This document shows, piece after piece, positions 7,409-13,887 of a stretch of DNA of 15,512 nt. Every line of letters starts with the position of its first letter. The first letter of the stretch is position 1. The translations under genes and the position numbers were made by a program. The notes beneath the pieces were generated by a model. That model was not told the DNA's origin. It made no database searches and was given only the letters and a program-made list of their open reading frames with translations. Source of the stretch: SIG471 sp045638565 (GTDB lineage Bacteria > Bacillota > Clostridia > Oscillospirales > Butyricicoccaceae); assembly GCA_045638565.1 (NCBI GenBank), contig JAZUBN010000007.1, forward strand, positions 1-15,512, in the 5' to 3' direction.

Positions 7409-8436
7409 TAGCCGAGATAAGCTGTAAGAAGCTTATATGTGTTCTTGAGGCCTTCAATATGGCTTCTTTCATAACCGTGGGAAGCATAAACGCCAGGGCC
7501 GATAAGACCGTGACGAATGTCATGACCAGCCTTAAGTGTTACGTTAACGTCGGAGCCATAGAACTGATAAATATCAACTGCATAGTCGATACCATTGTCC
7601 TTAGCAGCCTTAATGAGATCTGTTGTGAGATCGTAGTTGTAAGGACCACCGCCATCCTTAGCACAAATGGAAACCTGCTTTTCTGTACAGTTGAGACCGT
7701 TACCAACACAACCCATATCAACAGAAATCATATCCATAACGTCAGTTGGGATACCAGCAGCGCCGCCGTGACCAACTTCTTCATAAACTGTGAAGTTGAT
7801 GTAAATCTTTCTTGTTGGCTTGAAGTCGCCATCCTTAATAGCCTTAGCCATTGTGAGAAGAACAGCAGCAGAAGCCTTGTCGTCGAGGAAGCGGCTCTTG
7901 ATGTAGCCCTTGCTTGTAACTGTGTAACGTGGATTTACAGCGATAAAGTCGCCATTGTCGATGCCAAGAGCCTTTGTTTCAGCTGCAGAGTGTACATCTT
8001 CATCGAGAAGAACTTCGAGATTACCGTCAAAAGCACGAGGTGCGTTAACGTCCTTGTTTACGTGTGAAGAAGCATTTTCAATCTGGAATGTGCCTTCGTA
8101 TGTACCATTGAAACGTGTGATAACAGTAACGTGTTCTGTTTCAACATTGTTAGGGTTGAGACCGCCAACATTGATAACTCTGAGAGCACCATTGGACTTA
8201 ACTGTCTTAACTACTGCGCCAAGTGTATCGCAGTGTGCAGCGAGCATAATAGCATTGCCTTCGCCACCGATATCACATACAACGCCGCCCTTATGGAGAG
8301 TTGTAGGAGCATAACCCATAGATGTGAGTTCGTCTACAAGATACTTCTGAACTTCCTTTGTGTAGCCTGTTGGGCTTGGTATATTGATGAGGCTTTCAAG
8401 CTGAGTCATCATATACTGCTTAAGATTTTCTTTCAT
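7408..8436 (-). CDS. M42 family metallopeptidase (first gene of the rarA-rpe operon)
   Basis: 342 residues, typical of M42 (TET/FrvX/YsdC-like) di-zinc aminopeptidases, cytoplasmic enzymes that trim short peptides and often form dodecamers. Expected metal ligands and catalytic residues are present: H68 and D70 in AAHCDTLGA, bridging D186 in RFLDDKASAA, E219 (base) and E220 in YEEVGHGGA, D240 in ISVDMG, and H326 in ERSHIE. The HV-rich 99-130 segment corresponds to the inserted PDZ-like dimerisation domain. It differs from the three M42 proteins at 10772-13872 in carrying DDK and RSHIE instead of DDR and RY(I/M)HS, so it is a separate subgroup. Ribosome binding site GGAGGAAG lies upstream of the ATG at 8436; the promoter is at 8472-8500. 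Its stop overlaps the rarA start. Confidence 0.92.
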   Translation of the reverse strand: MKENLKQYMMTQLESLINIPSPTGYTKEVQKYLVDELTSMGYAPTTLHKGGVVCDIGGEGNAIMLAAHCDTLGAVVKTVKSNGALRVINVGGLNPNNVETEHVTVITRFNGTYEGTFQIENASSHVNKDVNAPRAFDGNLEVLLDEDVHSAAETKALGIDNGDFIAVNPRYTVTSKGYIKSRFLDDKASAAVLLTMAKAIKDGDFKPTRKIYINFTVYEEVGHGGAAGIPTDVMDMISVDMGCVGNGLNCTEKQVSICAKDGGGPYNYDLTTDLIKAAKDNGIDYAVDIYQFYGSDVNVTLKAGHDIRHGLIGPGVYASHGYERSHIEGLKNTYKLLTAYLG

Positions 8437-8471
8437 AGTGAAACTTCCTCCAAGAAAATTAATATGAGAAT

Positions 8472-8500
8472 ATTATACCATATAATTATATAAAATACAA
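8472..8500 (-). promoter_or_regulatory. Sigma-A promoter for the M42-rarA-AEC-rpe operon
   Basis: On the minus strand, -35 TTGTAT (8500-8495), 17-nt spacer, extended -10 TGG-TATAAT (TATAAT at 8477-8472). Expected start near 8465, about 29 nt before the ATG. The -35 is weak but the TGN extension compensates. Confidence 0.72.
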
Positions 8501-8651
8501 CTTTTTTGTTACATTAAAGTGAGTTTGATAATATTTTAAAAGTGAAGTAAGTTTGTAAATGAAAAGTGTGAAATATAATGGTATAAAGTCAATGAATATA
8601 ATATATGTAAAGCTTGATAACATTACAGGGAAAATATAGTATATAAAAGAA
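8501..8651. other. AT-rich spacer with no recognised gene
   Basis: About 150 bp between the promoter of the M42-rarA operon and the terminator of the DUF1893 gene. Very AT-rich, with several TATAAT-like words on both strands but no good -35 partner, no stable GC hairpin and no ribosome-bound open frame. I see no gene in it. Confidence 0.6.
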
Positions 8652-8686
8652 AAATCCCCCTTTGCCTGTGAACTAAAGGGGGATTT
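8652..8686 (-). terminator. Intrinsic terminator after the cupin-DUF1893 pair
   Basis: Perfect 12-bp arms, AAATCCCCCTTT (8652-8663) and AAAGGGGGATTT (8675-8686), around an 11-nt loop. Read on the minus strand it is followed by TTTTCTTTT, and it begins 4 nt after the DUF1893 stop codon. Confidence 0.92.
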
Positions 8687-8690
8687 CGAT

Positions 8691-9113
8691 TTAAAGTCTG
8701 TTTACACTTTTACCGAATTCTATCATCGCGGCGTATGCTTCATGAATATCCTCACTTTTGAAAGAGGATTTTTCCATAGGACACATATCGGTTTTTGTTC
8801 TGTTGTCAATACGTGCAACAATATTATTCTGACTGTGCTTTATACCATGTTTATCAAGTATTTCAATTCCTGGCTCACTTATAACATGGCAGTATATTTC
8901 TTTGATACCGCAAAGAATATAGACTATTGCTGCAGCTCTGCCGATAATTTTATCAGCCACAACAGCATCTTTCATGTCTTCCGGATATTCATTATAAAGC
9001 TTAATGACAGGGTAGACACCAGATCCCATAACCGCATGAAGAACTTTATTGTCCTTTACAACAACTGCAGAATATCCACCTTCGATAAGAGTCTTTTTTG
9101 CAAGATCTATCAT
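8691..9113 (-). CDS. DUF1893 family protein (TM1506-like)
   Basis: 140 residues, close to the usual size of the DUF1893 family (PF08973), whose structural member is Thermotoga TM1506, reported to have a fold related to cytidine deaminase. Conserved-looking stretches are LIEGGYSAVVVKDNKVL (9-25), AVVADKIIGRAAAIVYIL (50-67), VISEPGIEILDKHGI (77-91) and DNRTKTDMCPMEKSS (103-117). The Lys-Ile-Ile-Gly and Cys-Pro-Met-Glu motifs are the family's best-known positions. The biochemical function is unknown to me and I do not assign one. Start ATG at 9113 has AAGGAG six nt upstream. It follows the cupin gene on the same strand with a 44-nt gap containing no convincing promoter, and ends at a strong terminator, so the two form one transcript. 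Confidence 0.85.
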   Translation of the reverse strand: MIDLAKKTLIEGGYSAVVVKDNKVLHAVMGSGVYPVIKLYNEYPEDMKDAVVADKIIGRAAAIVYILCGIKEIYCHVISEPGIEILDKHGIKHSQNNIVARIDNRTKTDMCPMEKSSFKSEDIHEAYAAMIEFGKSVNRL

Positions 9114-9157
9114 ATTTTCTCCTTAAAAATTGACTTTTTACCAAAAATGAAGTACAA

Positions 9158-9502
9158 TTAATTTATAACAATAGCGAGCAACTTTGCAGGCTTGTCAGAT
9201 TTGTTGATGATACTATGGGATTCGCCGATATTAGTGAAGGTAACATCGCCAGTGTAAAGTATATCTTCTTTACCATTATCTGTGCAGCAAAGTTCGCCTT
9301 CAAGGAGATAATAAATTTCAACATCCTTCTCGTGAGTGTGAAGACCGATAGATGAGCCTGGCTCGATTGTAAGAAGATTACATACTCTGCACTTGCCGTG
9401 AGTTTCTTCTGGCTCAAGAAGATAATTTGTTCCTACATTTCCTTCGCCGCCTGCAAGACCGGAGCGCATAAGATAACGGATTTCGGATGATTTTTTAATC
9501 AT
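9158..9502 (-). CDS. Small single-domain cupin protein
   Basis: 114 residues forming one cupin beta-barrel. Cupin motif 1 reads GSSIGLHTHEKDVEIYYLLEG (49-69), with H55, H57 and E62 as metal ligands. Motif 2 reads GDVTFTNIGESHSIIN (85-100), with H96 as the fourth ligand. Both are complete, so a metal centre is expected. Such stand-alone cupins range from sugar isomerases to dioxygenases and small-molecule binders; nothing here chooses between them. Two cysteines in CRVC (38-41) and two in CC (72-73) are additional features. Ribosome binding site AAAGGAG lies 8 nt before the ATG at 9502. It is divergent from the ATC-hydrolase-like gene across a 73-bp shared promoter region and co-transcribed with the DUF1893 gene. 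Confidence 0.88.
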   Translation of the reverse strand: MIKKSSEIRYLMRSGLAGGEGNVGTNYLLEPEETHGKCRVCNLLTIEPGSSIGLHTHEKDVEIYYLLEGELCCTDNGKEDILYTGDVTFTNIGESHSIINKSDKPAKLLAIVIN

Positions 9503-9535
9503 GATAAATTCTCCTTTAATTTTTAGTTTAGTATA

Positions 9536-9564
9536 ATTATATAATTTTTTTTATATAAAATCAA
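9536..9564 (-). promoter_or_regulatory. Promoter for the cupin-DUF1893 pair, in a shared divergent region
   Basis: On the minus strand, -35 TTGATT (9564-9559), 17-nt spacer, -10 TATAAT (9541-9536). The -35 overlaps the plus-strand ribosome binding site of the gene at 9576. The palindrome TATAATTATA (9532-9541) supplies a -10-like word on both strands, but I find no good plus-strand -35, so the plus-strand start is unresolved. Confidence 0.6.
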
Positions 9565-9575
9565 GGAGGCACACT

Positions 9576-10232
9576 ATGTTTAATGAAAAAACTCATGCTT
9601 TTATCGTAGCAAGCTACTATAAGCAGCTTACAGAACAGCTCGGAAAGGAAAGAGGAGAAGCTATTTTTATCAAGGCTTCACAGAAATATGCTGAACAGCG
9701 TGGCGCTCGTATGGCTCTTCGCGCAATGAGAGATGGCTATCCGCTTGATTACGCAAGCTACTTTGCTTATGGTGAATGGTATCCTACAATTCCATCCGAA
9801 TCGAAGAATGTTGGTGAAAACAACGAGAAGAGAAATAATATCTTCAAGTGTGCCTGGGCTGAAACCTTTAAGGAAATGGGACTTCAGGATTGCGGAAAAG
9901 TATATTGTTATCAGATTGATGCCGGTATTGTAAGAGGCTTTAATCCTGATCTTCAGTTCAAGACACATTGCAATCTCAGCGACAGCGATTACTGCGATCT
10001 TCAGTTTATTGGTTCTGATCTTACAAAGACTGTTCCTGCTCCGGCAGATGGAAAAAAAGACTGGGTATATCACTGCGCACATACAATGAGAGCTTATGGT
10101 GATGTTTGCCATGCTATTCTTGGTAATCCATCGGTTTACGGTGCGGTGCATGAAGACTTCCAGAAGAAATTTGGAGACGAAGCACTTATTCAGCTTATTG
10201 AAGCTATGCAGCAGGACTTTACAAAGATTTAA
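9576..10232 (+). CDS. L-2-amino-thiazoline-4-carboxylate hydrolase family protein
   Basis: 218 residues resembling the ATC hydrolase family (PF14196). The founding enzyme opens the thiazoline ring of L-2-amino-delta2-thiazoline-4-carboxylate towards cysteine, but most family members in Clostridia are uncharacterised. Recognisable parts are the central YCYQIDAGIVRGFNPDLQF (110-128), the DSDYCDLQF block (136-144) and WVYHCAHTMRAYGDVCHAI (163-181) near the C-terminus, with several conserved-type Cys and His residues (C111, C140, H166, H169, C178, H179). No signal peptide or membrane segment. Ribosome binding site AAGGAGG lies 6 nt before the ATG. The stop overlaps the GNAT start in a TAATG, so the two proteins are likely made together. 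The actual substrate is open; the name reflects family resemblance recalled from sequence, not an alignment. Confidence 0.78.
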   Translation: MFNEKTHAFIVASYYKQLTEQLGKERGEAIFIKASQKYAEQRGARMALRAMRDGYPLDYASYFAYGEWYPTIPSESKNVGENNEKRNNIFKCAWAETFKEMGLQDCGKVYCYQIDAGIVRGFNPDLQFKTHCNLSDSDYCDLQFIGSDLTKTVPAPADGKKDWVYHCAHTMRAYGDVCHAILGNPSVYGAVHEDFQKKFGDEALIQLIEAMQQDFTKI

Positions 10233-10741
10233 TGCTATTAAAATCAGATAGAGTAAAGATAATTGACTTTACACCTGAAATGGCTGAAAATCTCTTTGTT
10301 ATTTCGCAGGATGACGATATGAAAAGGTTTCTTCCGGATGAAGTTTATGAAAACATAGCTCAGGCAGAAGCCGTAATCAATAAAATCATTGATTTTTATA
10401 AAAGTGATAAAGGTCCGTTTGTTTATGCAGTTATAAACGAGAAAAATGAAAATATTGGTCATGTCGAAGCGTGCAAAATTAAGGACGGATATGAGGTTGG
10501 CTATCATATTGCAGAGAAATATACAGGTAAAGGGTATGCAACAGAAGCTGTGAATACATTTTTGCCGGCAATTATGGATAAGCTCAATATAAATCATATC
10601 TATGGCATTACGCTGGAAGAAAATACTGCTTCAGCGCAGGTGCTTGAAAAATGTGGATTTGAACTCATGTATAAAGGCATCGGCGTATATCAGGGTAAAG
10701 AACGGCACATAAGAAAATACATATACAAAAAGGCTGACTAA
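10232..10741 (+). CDS. GNAT family N-acetyltransferase (RimJ/RimL-like)
   Basis: 169 residues, one GNAT domain. Acetyl-CoA-binding motif A is EVGYHIAEKYTGKGYATEAV (88-107), in which the K-Y-T-G-K-G-Y-A loop matches the R/Q-x-x-G-x-G/A pattern. Motif B contains N131 and S134 followed by VLEKCGFEL (137-145), as in the RimJ/RimL group that acetylates N-termini of ribosomal proteins or small amines. The acceptor is unknown. It starts at the ATG that shares its A with the TAA stop of the preceding gene (TAATG) and has no separate ribosome binding site of note. The terminator stem at 10728-10757 begins inside its last codons and serves the convergent murD operon too. Codon use is less biased than in the neighbouring gene. 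Confidence 0.87.
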   Translation: MLLKSDRVKIIDFTPEMAENLFVISQDDDMKRFLPDEVYENIAQAEAVINKIIDFYKSDKGPFVYAVINEKNENIGHVEACKIKDGYEVGYHIAEKYTGKGYATEAVNTFLPAIMDKLNINHIYGITLEENTASAQVLEKCGFELMYKGIGVYQGKERHIRKYIYKKAD

Positions 10742-10757
10742 TTAAAGTCAGCCTTTT
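10728..10757. terminator. Bidirectional terminator between the GNAT and M42 genes
   Basis: Perfect 12-bp arms AAAAGGCTGACT (10728-10739) and AGTCAGCCTTTT (10746-10757) around a 6-nt loop. T-rich tails follow in both directions, as expected for convergent operons. The left arm overlaps the end of the GNAT gene. Confidence 0.9.
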
Positions 10758-10771
10758 CTGTTTATTATAAA

Positions 10772-11797
10772 TTAGAATTCGATAGTCTGGCAAACTGCAG
10801 CAGCAAGGAGCTTTGCAGCATTTTCAACGTCGGAGATAGCAACCATTTCCTGTGGGGAATGGATATATCTTGTAGGAACGCTGATACAGCCTGCGATTAC
10901 ACCGCCGCGTGTCTTCTGAATAGCAGCTGTATCTGTGCCGCCTGCGAGAAGAATTTCATTCTGATAAGGAATATCGTTAGCCTTAGCAGCCTTGCGGAGG
11001 AATTCAACTGCCTTAGGATGACAGATAACAGATGCGTCCTTGATCTTGACTGTTGGACCCTTGCCGAGAGCAACAACCATTGGAACGCTGATTGCAGGTG
11101 TATCACCAACAGGGCAAACGTCAAGAGCGATACCGAAATCAGGATCAATGTGGTAAGCGGATGTGATAGCACCTCTGAGACCAACTTCTTCCTGTGTGGA
11201 GAATACGTAATAAAGATCGTTTACTGGTTCAACATCCTTGAGCTGTTCCATAGCAAGAATGAGGGAAACACAGCAGATAAGGTCATCGCAGTATGGGGAA
11301 ACAAGATGATCGTTGAAAATAACCCTTGTTTCTGTATCAAATACAGCAACCATACCGATTTCAATAAGCTTTTCAGCTTCTTCCTTGGATTTTGCACCGA
11401 TATCGATGAACATATTAGACATTGCAACGGAGTTTCTTGCTGCAGAAGCAAGATCAGCCTTGCCTTCGATCTGCATGATACCCTTTACACCATTTTCGAA
11501 ACGAACAGGTGTTGCTACCATATTAACTGCAGAGATACCGCCGATATTTGTAACACGGATAAAGCCCTTATCATCGATATATGTTGCCATAAAGCCGATT
11601 GTGTCCATATGAGCAGGCATCATAATCTTCTTGCCAGGACCCTTTTTATGAGCGATAACATTGCCGAGAGCATCAATATATACTTCGTCAACATATGGCT
11701 TTACGATTTCAGTAATAACTTCAGCAACTTTGCTTTCAAAACCGGATGGCAAAGCAGCCGCTACTAATTTTTTCTGTAATTCCAAAACATTAAGCAT
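10772..11797 (-). CDS. M42 family metallopeptidase (third M42 of the murD operon)
   Basis: 341 residues. M42 ligands are visible: H63 and D65 in PAHMDTIGF, bridging D172 in SPYCDDLICC, E203 (base) and E204 in STQEEVGLRGA, D226 in IALDVC, and H313 in RYIHSPQE. Two cysteines follow the bridging Asp where the usual motif has DDR.G, so the environment of the metal site differs from its two upstream neighbours. The protein is presumably a cytoplasmic aminopeptidase on short peptides. The ATG overlaps the stop of the preceding M42 gene (TAATG). A weak GTGGGG upstream may help, but re-initiation is likely. A second in-frame ATG is two codons... further on only as an internal AATG out of frame, so the first ATG is kept. 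Last gene of the operon, ending before the shared terminator at 10728-10757. Codon bias is strong. Confidence 0.92.
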   Translation of the reverse strand: MLNVLELQKKLVAAALPSGFESKVAEVITEIVKPYVDEVYIDALGNVIAHKKGPGKKIMMPAHMDTIGFMATYIDDKGFIRVTNIGGISAVNMVATPVRFENGVKGIMQIEGKADLASAARNSVAMSNMFIDIGAKSKEEAEKLIEIGMVAVFDTETRVIFNDHLVSPYCDDLICCVSLILAMEQLKDVEPVNDLYYVFSTQEEVGLRGAITSAYHIDPDFGIALDVCPVGDTPAISVPMVVALGKGPTVKIKDASVICHPKAVEFLRKAAKANDIPYQNEILLAGGTDTAAIQKTRGGVIAGCISVPTRYIHSPQEMVAISDVENAAKLLAAAVCQTIEF

Positions 11798-12819
11798 TAT
11801 AAAGCCCCACTTTCTTTAATAAACAATTTAGCCATCTTGAACATTTCTTCTGCATCAGGCCAGTAAAGTACATTAGCTGCACTGTGGATATATCTCAATG
11901 GTGCGGAAAGACCAAATGCCATACAGCCATCCTTTGCGATGTGAATAGCACCATTATCATTTGCGCCTGTGCCAGCTGTCTTATACTGCCACTTGATGCC
12001 TTCTTCGTCAGCTTTTTTGAGAATAGGTTCGCGAATTTCGCGATCATAAACGGTCTTACCGTCGATAAGAGAAATTACGCCGCCCTTGCCCTGAGCACAA
12101 GCCTGTGCGTGAGGAGCAACATTAGGAAGGTCAGCAGCTGTTGTACCTTCGAGAACGAGAGAGATATCAGGATTTACACGATTGCCGAGAACACGTGCGC
12201 CGCGGATACCGATTTCTTCCTGAACGGAGAAGCCGAACCATGTATCGTATTCGAGGTCACCCTTGATGATTTCGATCATCATTGCACATCCAAGTCTGTC
12301 GTCAATAGCCTTAGCTTTGATGCGGTTATCACCGAATTCGATAAAATCACTGTTAAAATAGACAGGATCGCCAACACGAACATATTCTTCTGTCTGTTTC
12401 TTGCTGGAAGAGCCGATGTCAACATAAAGACTGCCAAGGGAAGGAGCGACTTTGCGTTCTTCAGGAGTTGTAAGGTGAATAGCCTTGATGGAGATAATAC
12501 CGTTTACCTTTTTATAGCCGGCTCTCATACGTCTGCCGACGAGAACGCGTGGATCGATACCGCCAACCTGGGAAAGCTTGAGCATACCATCTTCTGTGAT
12601 AGAGTGAACAAGGAAGCCGACTTCGTCCATATGAGCAGAAACAAGAAGCTTCTTTTCTCTGCGCTTAGCACCCTTCTTGAAAGCATAAAGGTTGCCCATT
12701 GGATCTGTGAACATTTCATCTACATGATCTTTGATTTCATTTTCAATGAATTCACGTACTTCATCTTCATAACCGGCAATACCATCAAGTTCAGTTAACT
12801 TTTTAAGTAATTCTTTCAT
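11797..12819 (-). CDS. M42 family metallopeptidase (second M42 of the murD operon)
   Basis: 340 residues. Ligands: H63 and D65 in SAHMDEVGF, bridging D174 in KAIDDRLGC, E201 (base) and E202 in SVQEEIGIRGA, E224 in LVLEGTTAAD (Glu where the two flanking paralogues have Asp; both occur in the family), and H312 in RYIHSAANV. The LVLEGTTAADLP stretch is like the FrvX/YsdC-type M42 subgroup. The segment near 85-160 is the inserted dimerisation domain. The ribosome binding site AAAGGAGG is excellent (9 nt before the ATG) and overlaps the stop codon of the upstream M42 gene, coupling the two. The C-terminal neighbour begins inside its stop codon. Expected role is cytoplasmic removal of N-terminal residues from peptides, possibly in a mixed TET-like oligomer with its neighbours (inference). 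Confidence 0.93.
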   Translation of the reverse strand: MKELLKKLTELDGIAGYEDEVREFIENEIKDHVDEMFTDPMGNLYAFKKGAKRREKKLLVSAHMDEVGFLVHSITEDGMLKLSQVGGIDPRVLVGRRMRAGYKKVNGIISIKAIHLTTPEERKVAPSLGSLYVDIGSSSKKQTEEYVRVGDPVYFNSDFIEFGDNRIKAKAIDDRLGCAMMIEIIKGDLEYDTWFGFSVQEEIGIRGARVLGNRVNPDISLVLEGTTAADLPNVAPHAQACAQGKGGVISLIDGKTVYDREIREPILKKADEEGIKWQYKTAGTGANDNGAIHIAKDGCMAFGLSAPLRYIHSAANVLYWPDAEEMFKMAKLFIKESGAL

Positions 12820-12834
12820 TTGTGTGGTCCTCCT

Positions 12835-13872
12835 TTACAGCTGTCCGTCAAAGGACTTGATAAACTCACAAAGGAGCTTGCCTACATTGTATACATCGCT
12901 GAGAGTGAGCATCTCAACAGGGGAGTGCATATATCTGAGAGGGAGAGAAATAACAAGTGTGCTTACGCCATCTTCCACAATCTGAATAGCCCATGCATTT
13001 GTGCCGGATGCAGCAGGAATTGCTTCGATCTGATAAGGAATTTCCTTAGCACGAGCAACTTCAACAGCTCTGCGAGCAAACTTTGGAATGGAGTTTGCGC
13101 CGAAACCAATGATTGGACCACCGCCGAAATCCTGTGTTCTGTCCATTGGTGTGCTGTCAGCTGTCTTTGCGTGACCTACGTCGATTGCGATTGCATAATC
13201 AGGCTTATCAATATATGCTCTTGCCATTGCACCATGACCGCCGACTTCTTCCTTTGTACTGCCAACAATAATAAGGTCGCAGTCGAGTTCAGCGTCGCCG
13301 AGGAGATCAAGAGCGCGGATGATTGTCATGAAGCATGCTCTGTCATCCATGGATTTACCGGACATACAGTCGCCGAGAAGATCGAGAGCGTCGTTTGCAA
13401 AAGCAATATAGTCGCCAACTTCGATTTTTTCGATAACCTGTTCGTATGGCATACCTACATCGAGAAGCATCTGATCGATTGGAACAGATTTTGTGTTGTC
13501 GCCAGGCTTCTGAAGGTGAGGAGGTGTGCTGCATACGATACCATAGATTGGTTCGCCGTTTTTAGGAATAACATTAAGCTCTGAACCGAGAAGCATTCTT
13601 GGATCAACGCCCATTGCCATAAATCTCAGGAAGCCTTCCTTTGTAATGTCTGTTACAAGGAAGCCAATCTGGTCAAGATGTGCATCGAGCATGAGCTTTT
13701 TGGCATTTGGCTTGCCGCAGGACTTGTAGCCTACAACATTGCCAAGCTTGTCTATTTCAACTTTATCAACGTAAGGCTTGAGAATTTCTGCTGCTATTTC
13801 AGCAACACGGAATTCATCGCCTGATACGCCATAAGCATTGACAAGCTTCTGAAGTTTTTCTTTGAATGTCAA
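12835..13872 (-). CDS. M42 family metallopeptidase (first M42 of the murD operon), TTG start
   Basis: 345 residues from a TTG start at 13872. The open frame extends three codons further to a GTG at 13881, but that GTG is itself part of the ribosome binding site AGAGAGGTG, which lies at ideal spacing (8 nt) from the TTG, so TTG is preferred. Counting from the GTG (three more than the mature numbering), ligands are H68 and D70 in DAHLDQIGF, bridging D180 in SMDDRACF, E211 (base) and E212 in TKEEVGGHGA, D234 in AIDVGHA, and H319 in RYMHSPVE. Gly-Gly-His after the Glu pair and GHA after Asp resemble another M42 subgroup than its two neighbours, so this is not a recent tandem copy. It follows murD by 15 nt and precedes the next M42 gene by 15 nt. 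Confidence 0.93.
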   Translation of the reverse strand: MTFKEKLQKLVNAYGVSGDEFRVAEIAAEILKPYVDKVEIDKLGNVVGYKSCGKPNAKKLMLDAHLDQIGFLVTDITKEGFLRFMAMGVDPRMLLGSELNVIPKNGEPIYGIVCSTPPHLQKPGDNTKSVPIDQMLLDVGMPYEQVIEKIEVGDYIAFANDALDLLGDCMSGKSMDDRACFMTIIRALDLLGDAELDCDLIIVGSTKEEVGGHGAMARAYIDKPDYAIAIDVGHAKTADSTPMDRTQDFGGGPIIGFGANSIPKFARRAVEVARAKEIPYQIEAIPAASGTNAWAIQIVEDGVSTLVISLPLRYMHSPVEMLTLSDVYNVGKLLCEFIKSFDGQL

Positions 13873-13887
13873 AATTAGCACCTCTCT
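13870..13887 (-). promoter_or_regulatory. Ribosome binding site that selects a TTG start
   Basis: Minus-strand AGAGAGGTG followed by an 8-nt spacer and TTG at 13872-13870. It sits immediately after the murD stop codon (13890-13888). The upstream in-frame GTG overlaps the site and cannot be the start if the site is used. Confidence 0.75.

Noticed and set aside
7396..8067. Plus-strand open frame opposite the M42 gene at 7408-8436
   Set aside because: Antisense shadow of a clear peptidase; no promoter or ribosome binding site.
8559..8639. A 26-codon plus-strand frame in the spacer between two operons
   Set aside because: No ribosome binding site, AT-driven composition, no terminator after it. 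It could exist but nothing supports it.
9517..9545. Plus-strand promoter for the gene at 9576 using TATAAT at 9532-9537 or 9540-9545
   Set aside because: Good -10 words exist but no acceptable -35 at 16-18 nt, so a precise promoter is not claimed.
10859..11767. Long plus-strand open frame opposite the third M42 gene
   Set aside because: Same codon-bias effect; cysteine-rich nonsense-like protein with no recognisable domain, while the minus strand encodes a complete M42 active site.
11884..12798. Long plus-strand open frame opposite the second M42 gene
   Set aside because: Shadow of the biased minus-strand gene; no ribosome binding site or domain.
12820..13584. Plus-strand open frame opposite the first M42 gene
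   Set aside because: Shadow of the minus-strand gene; composition is atypical of real proteins in this window.
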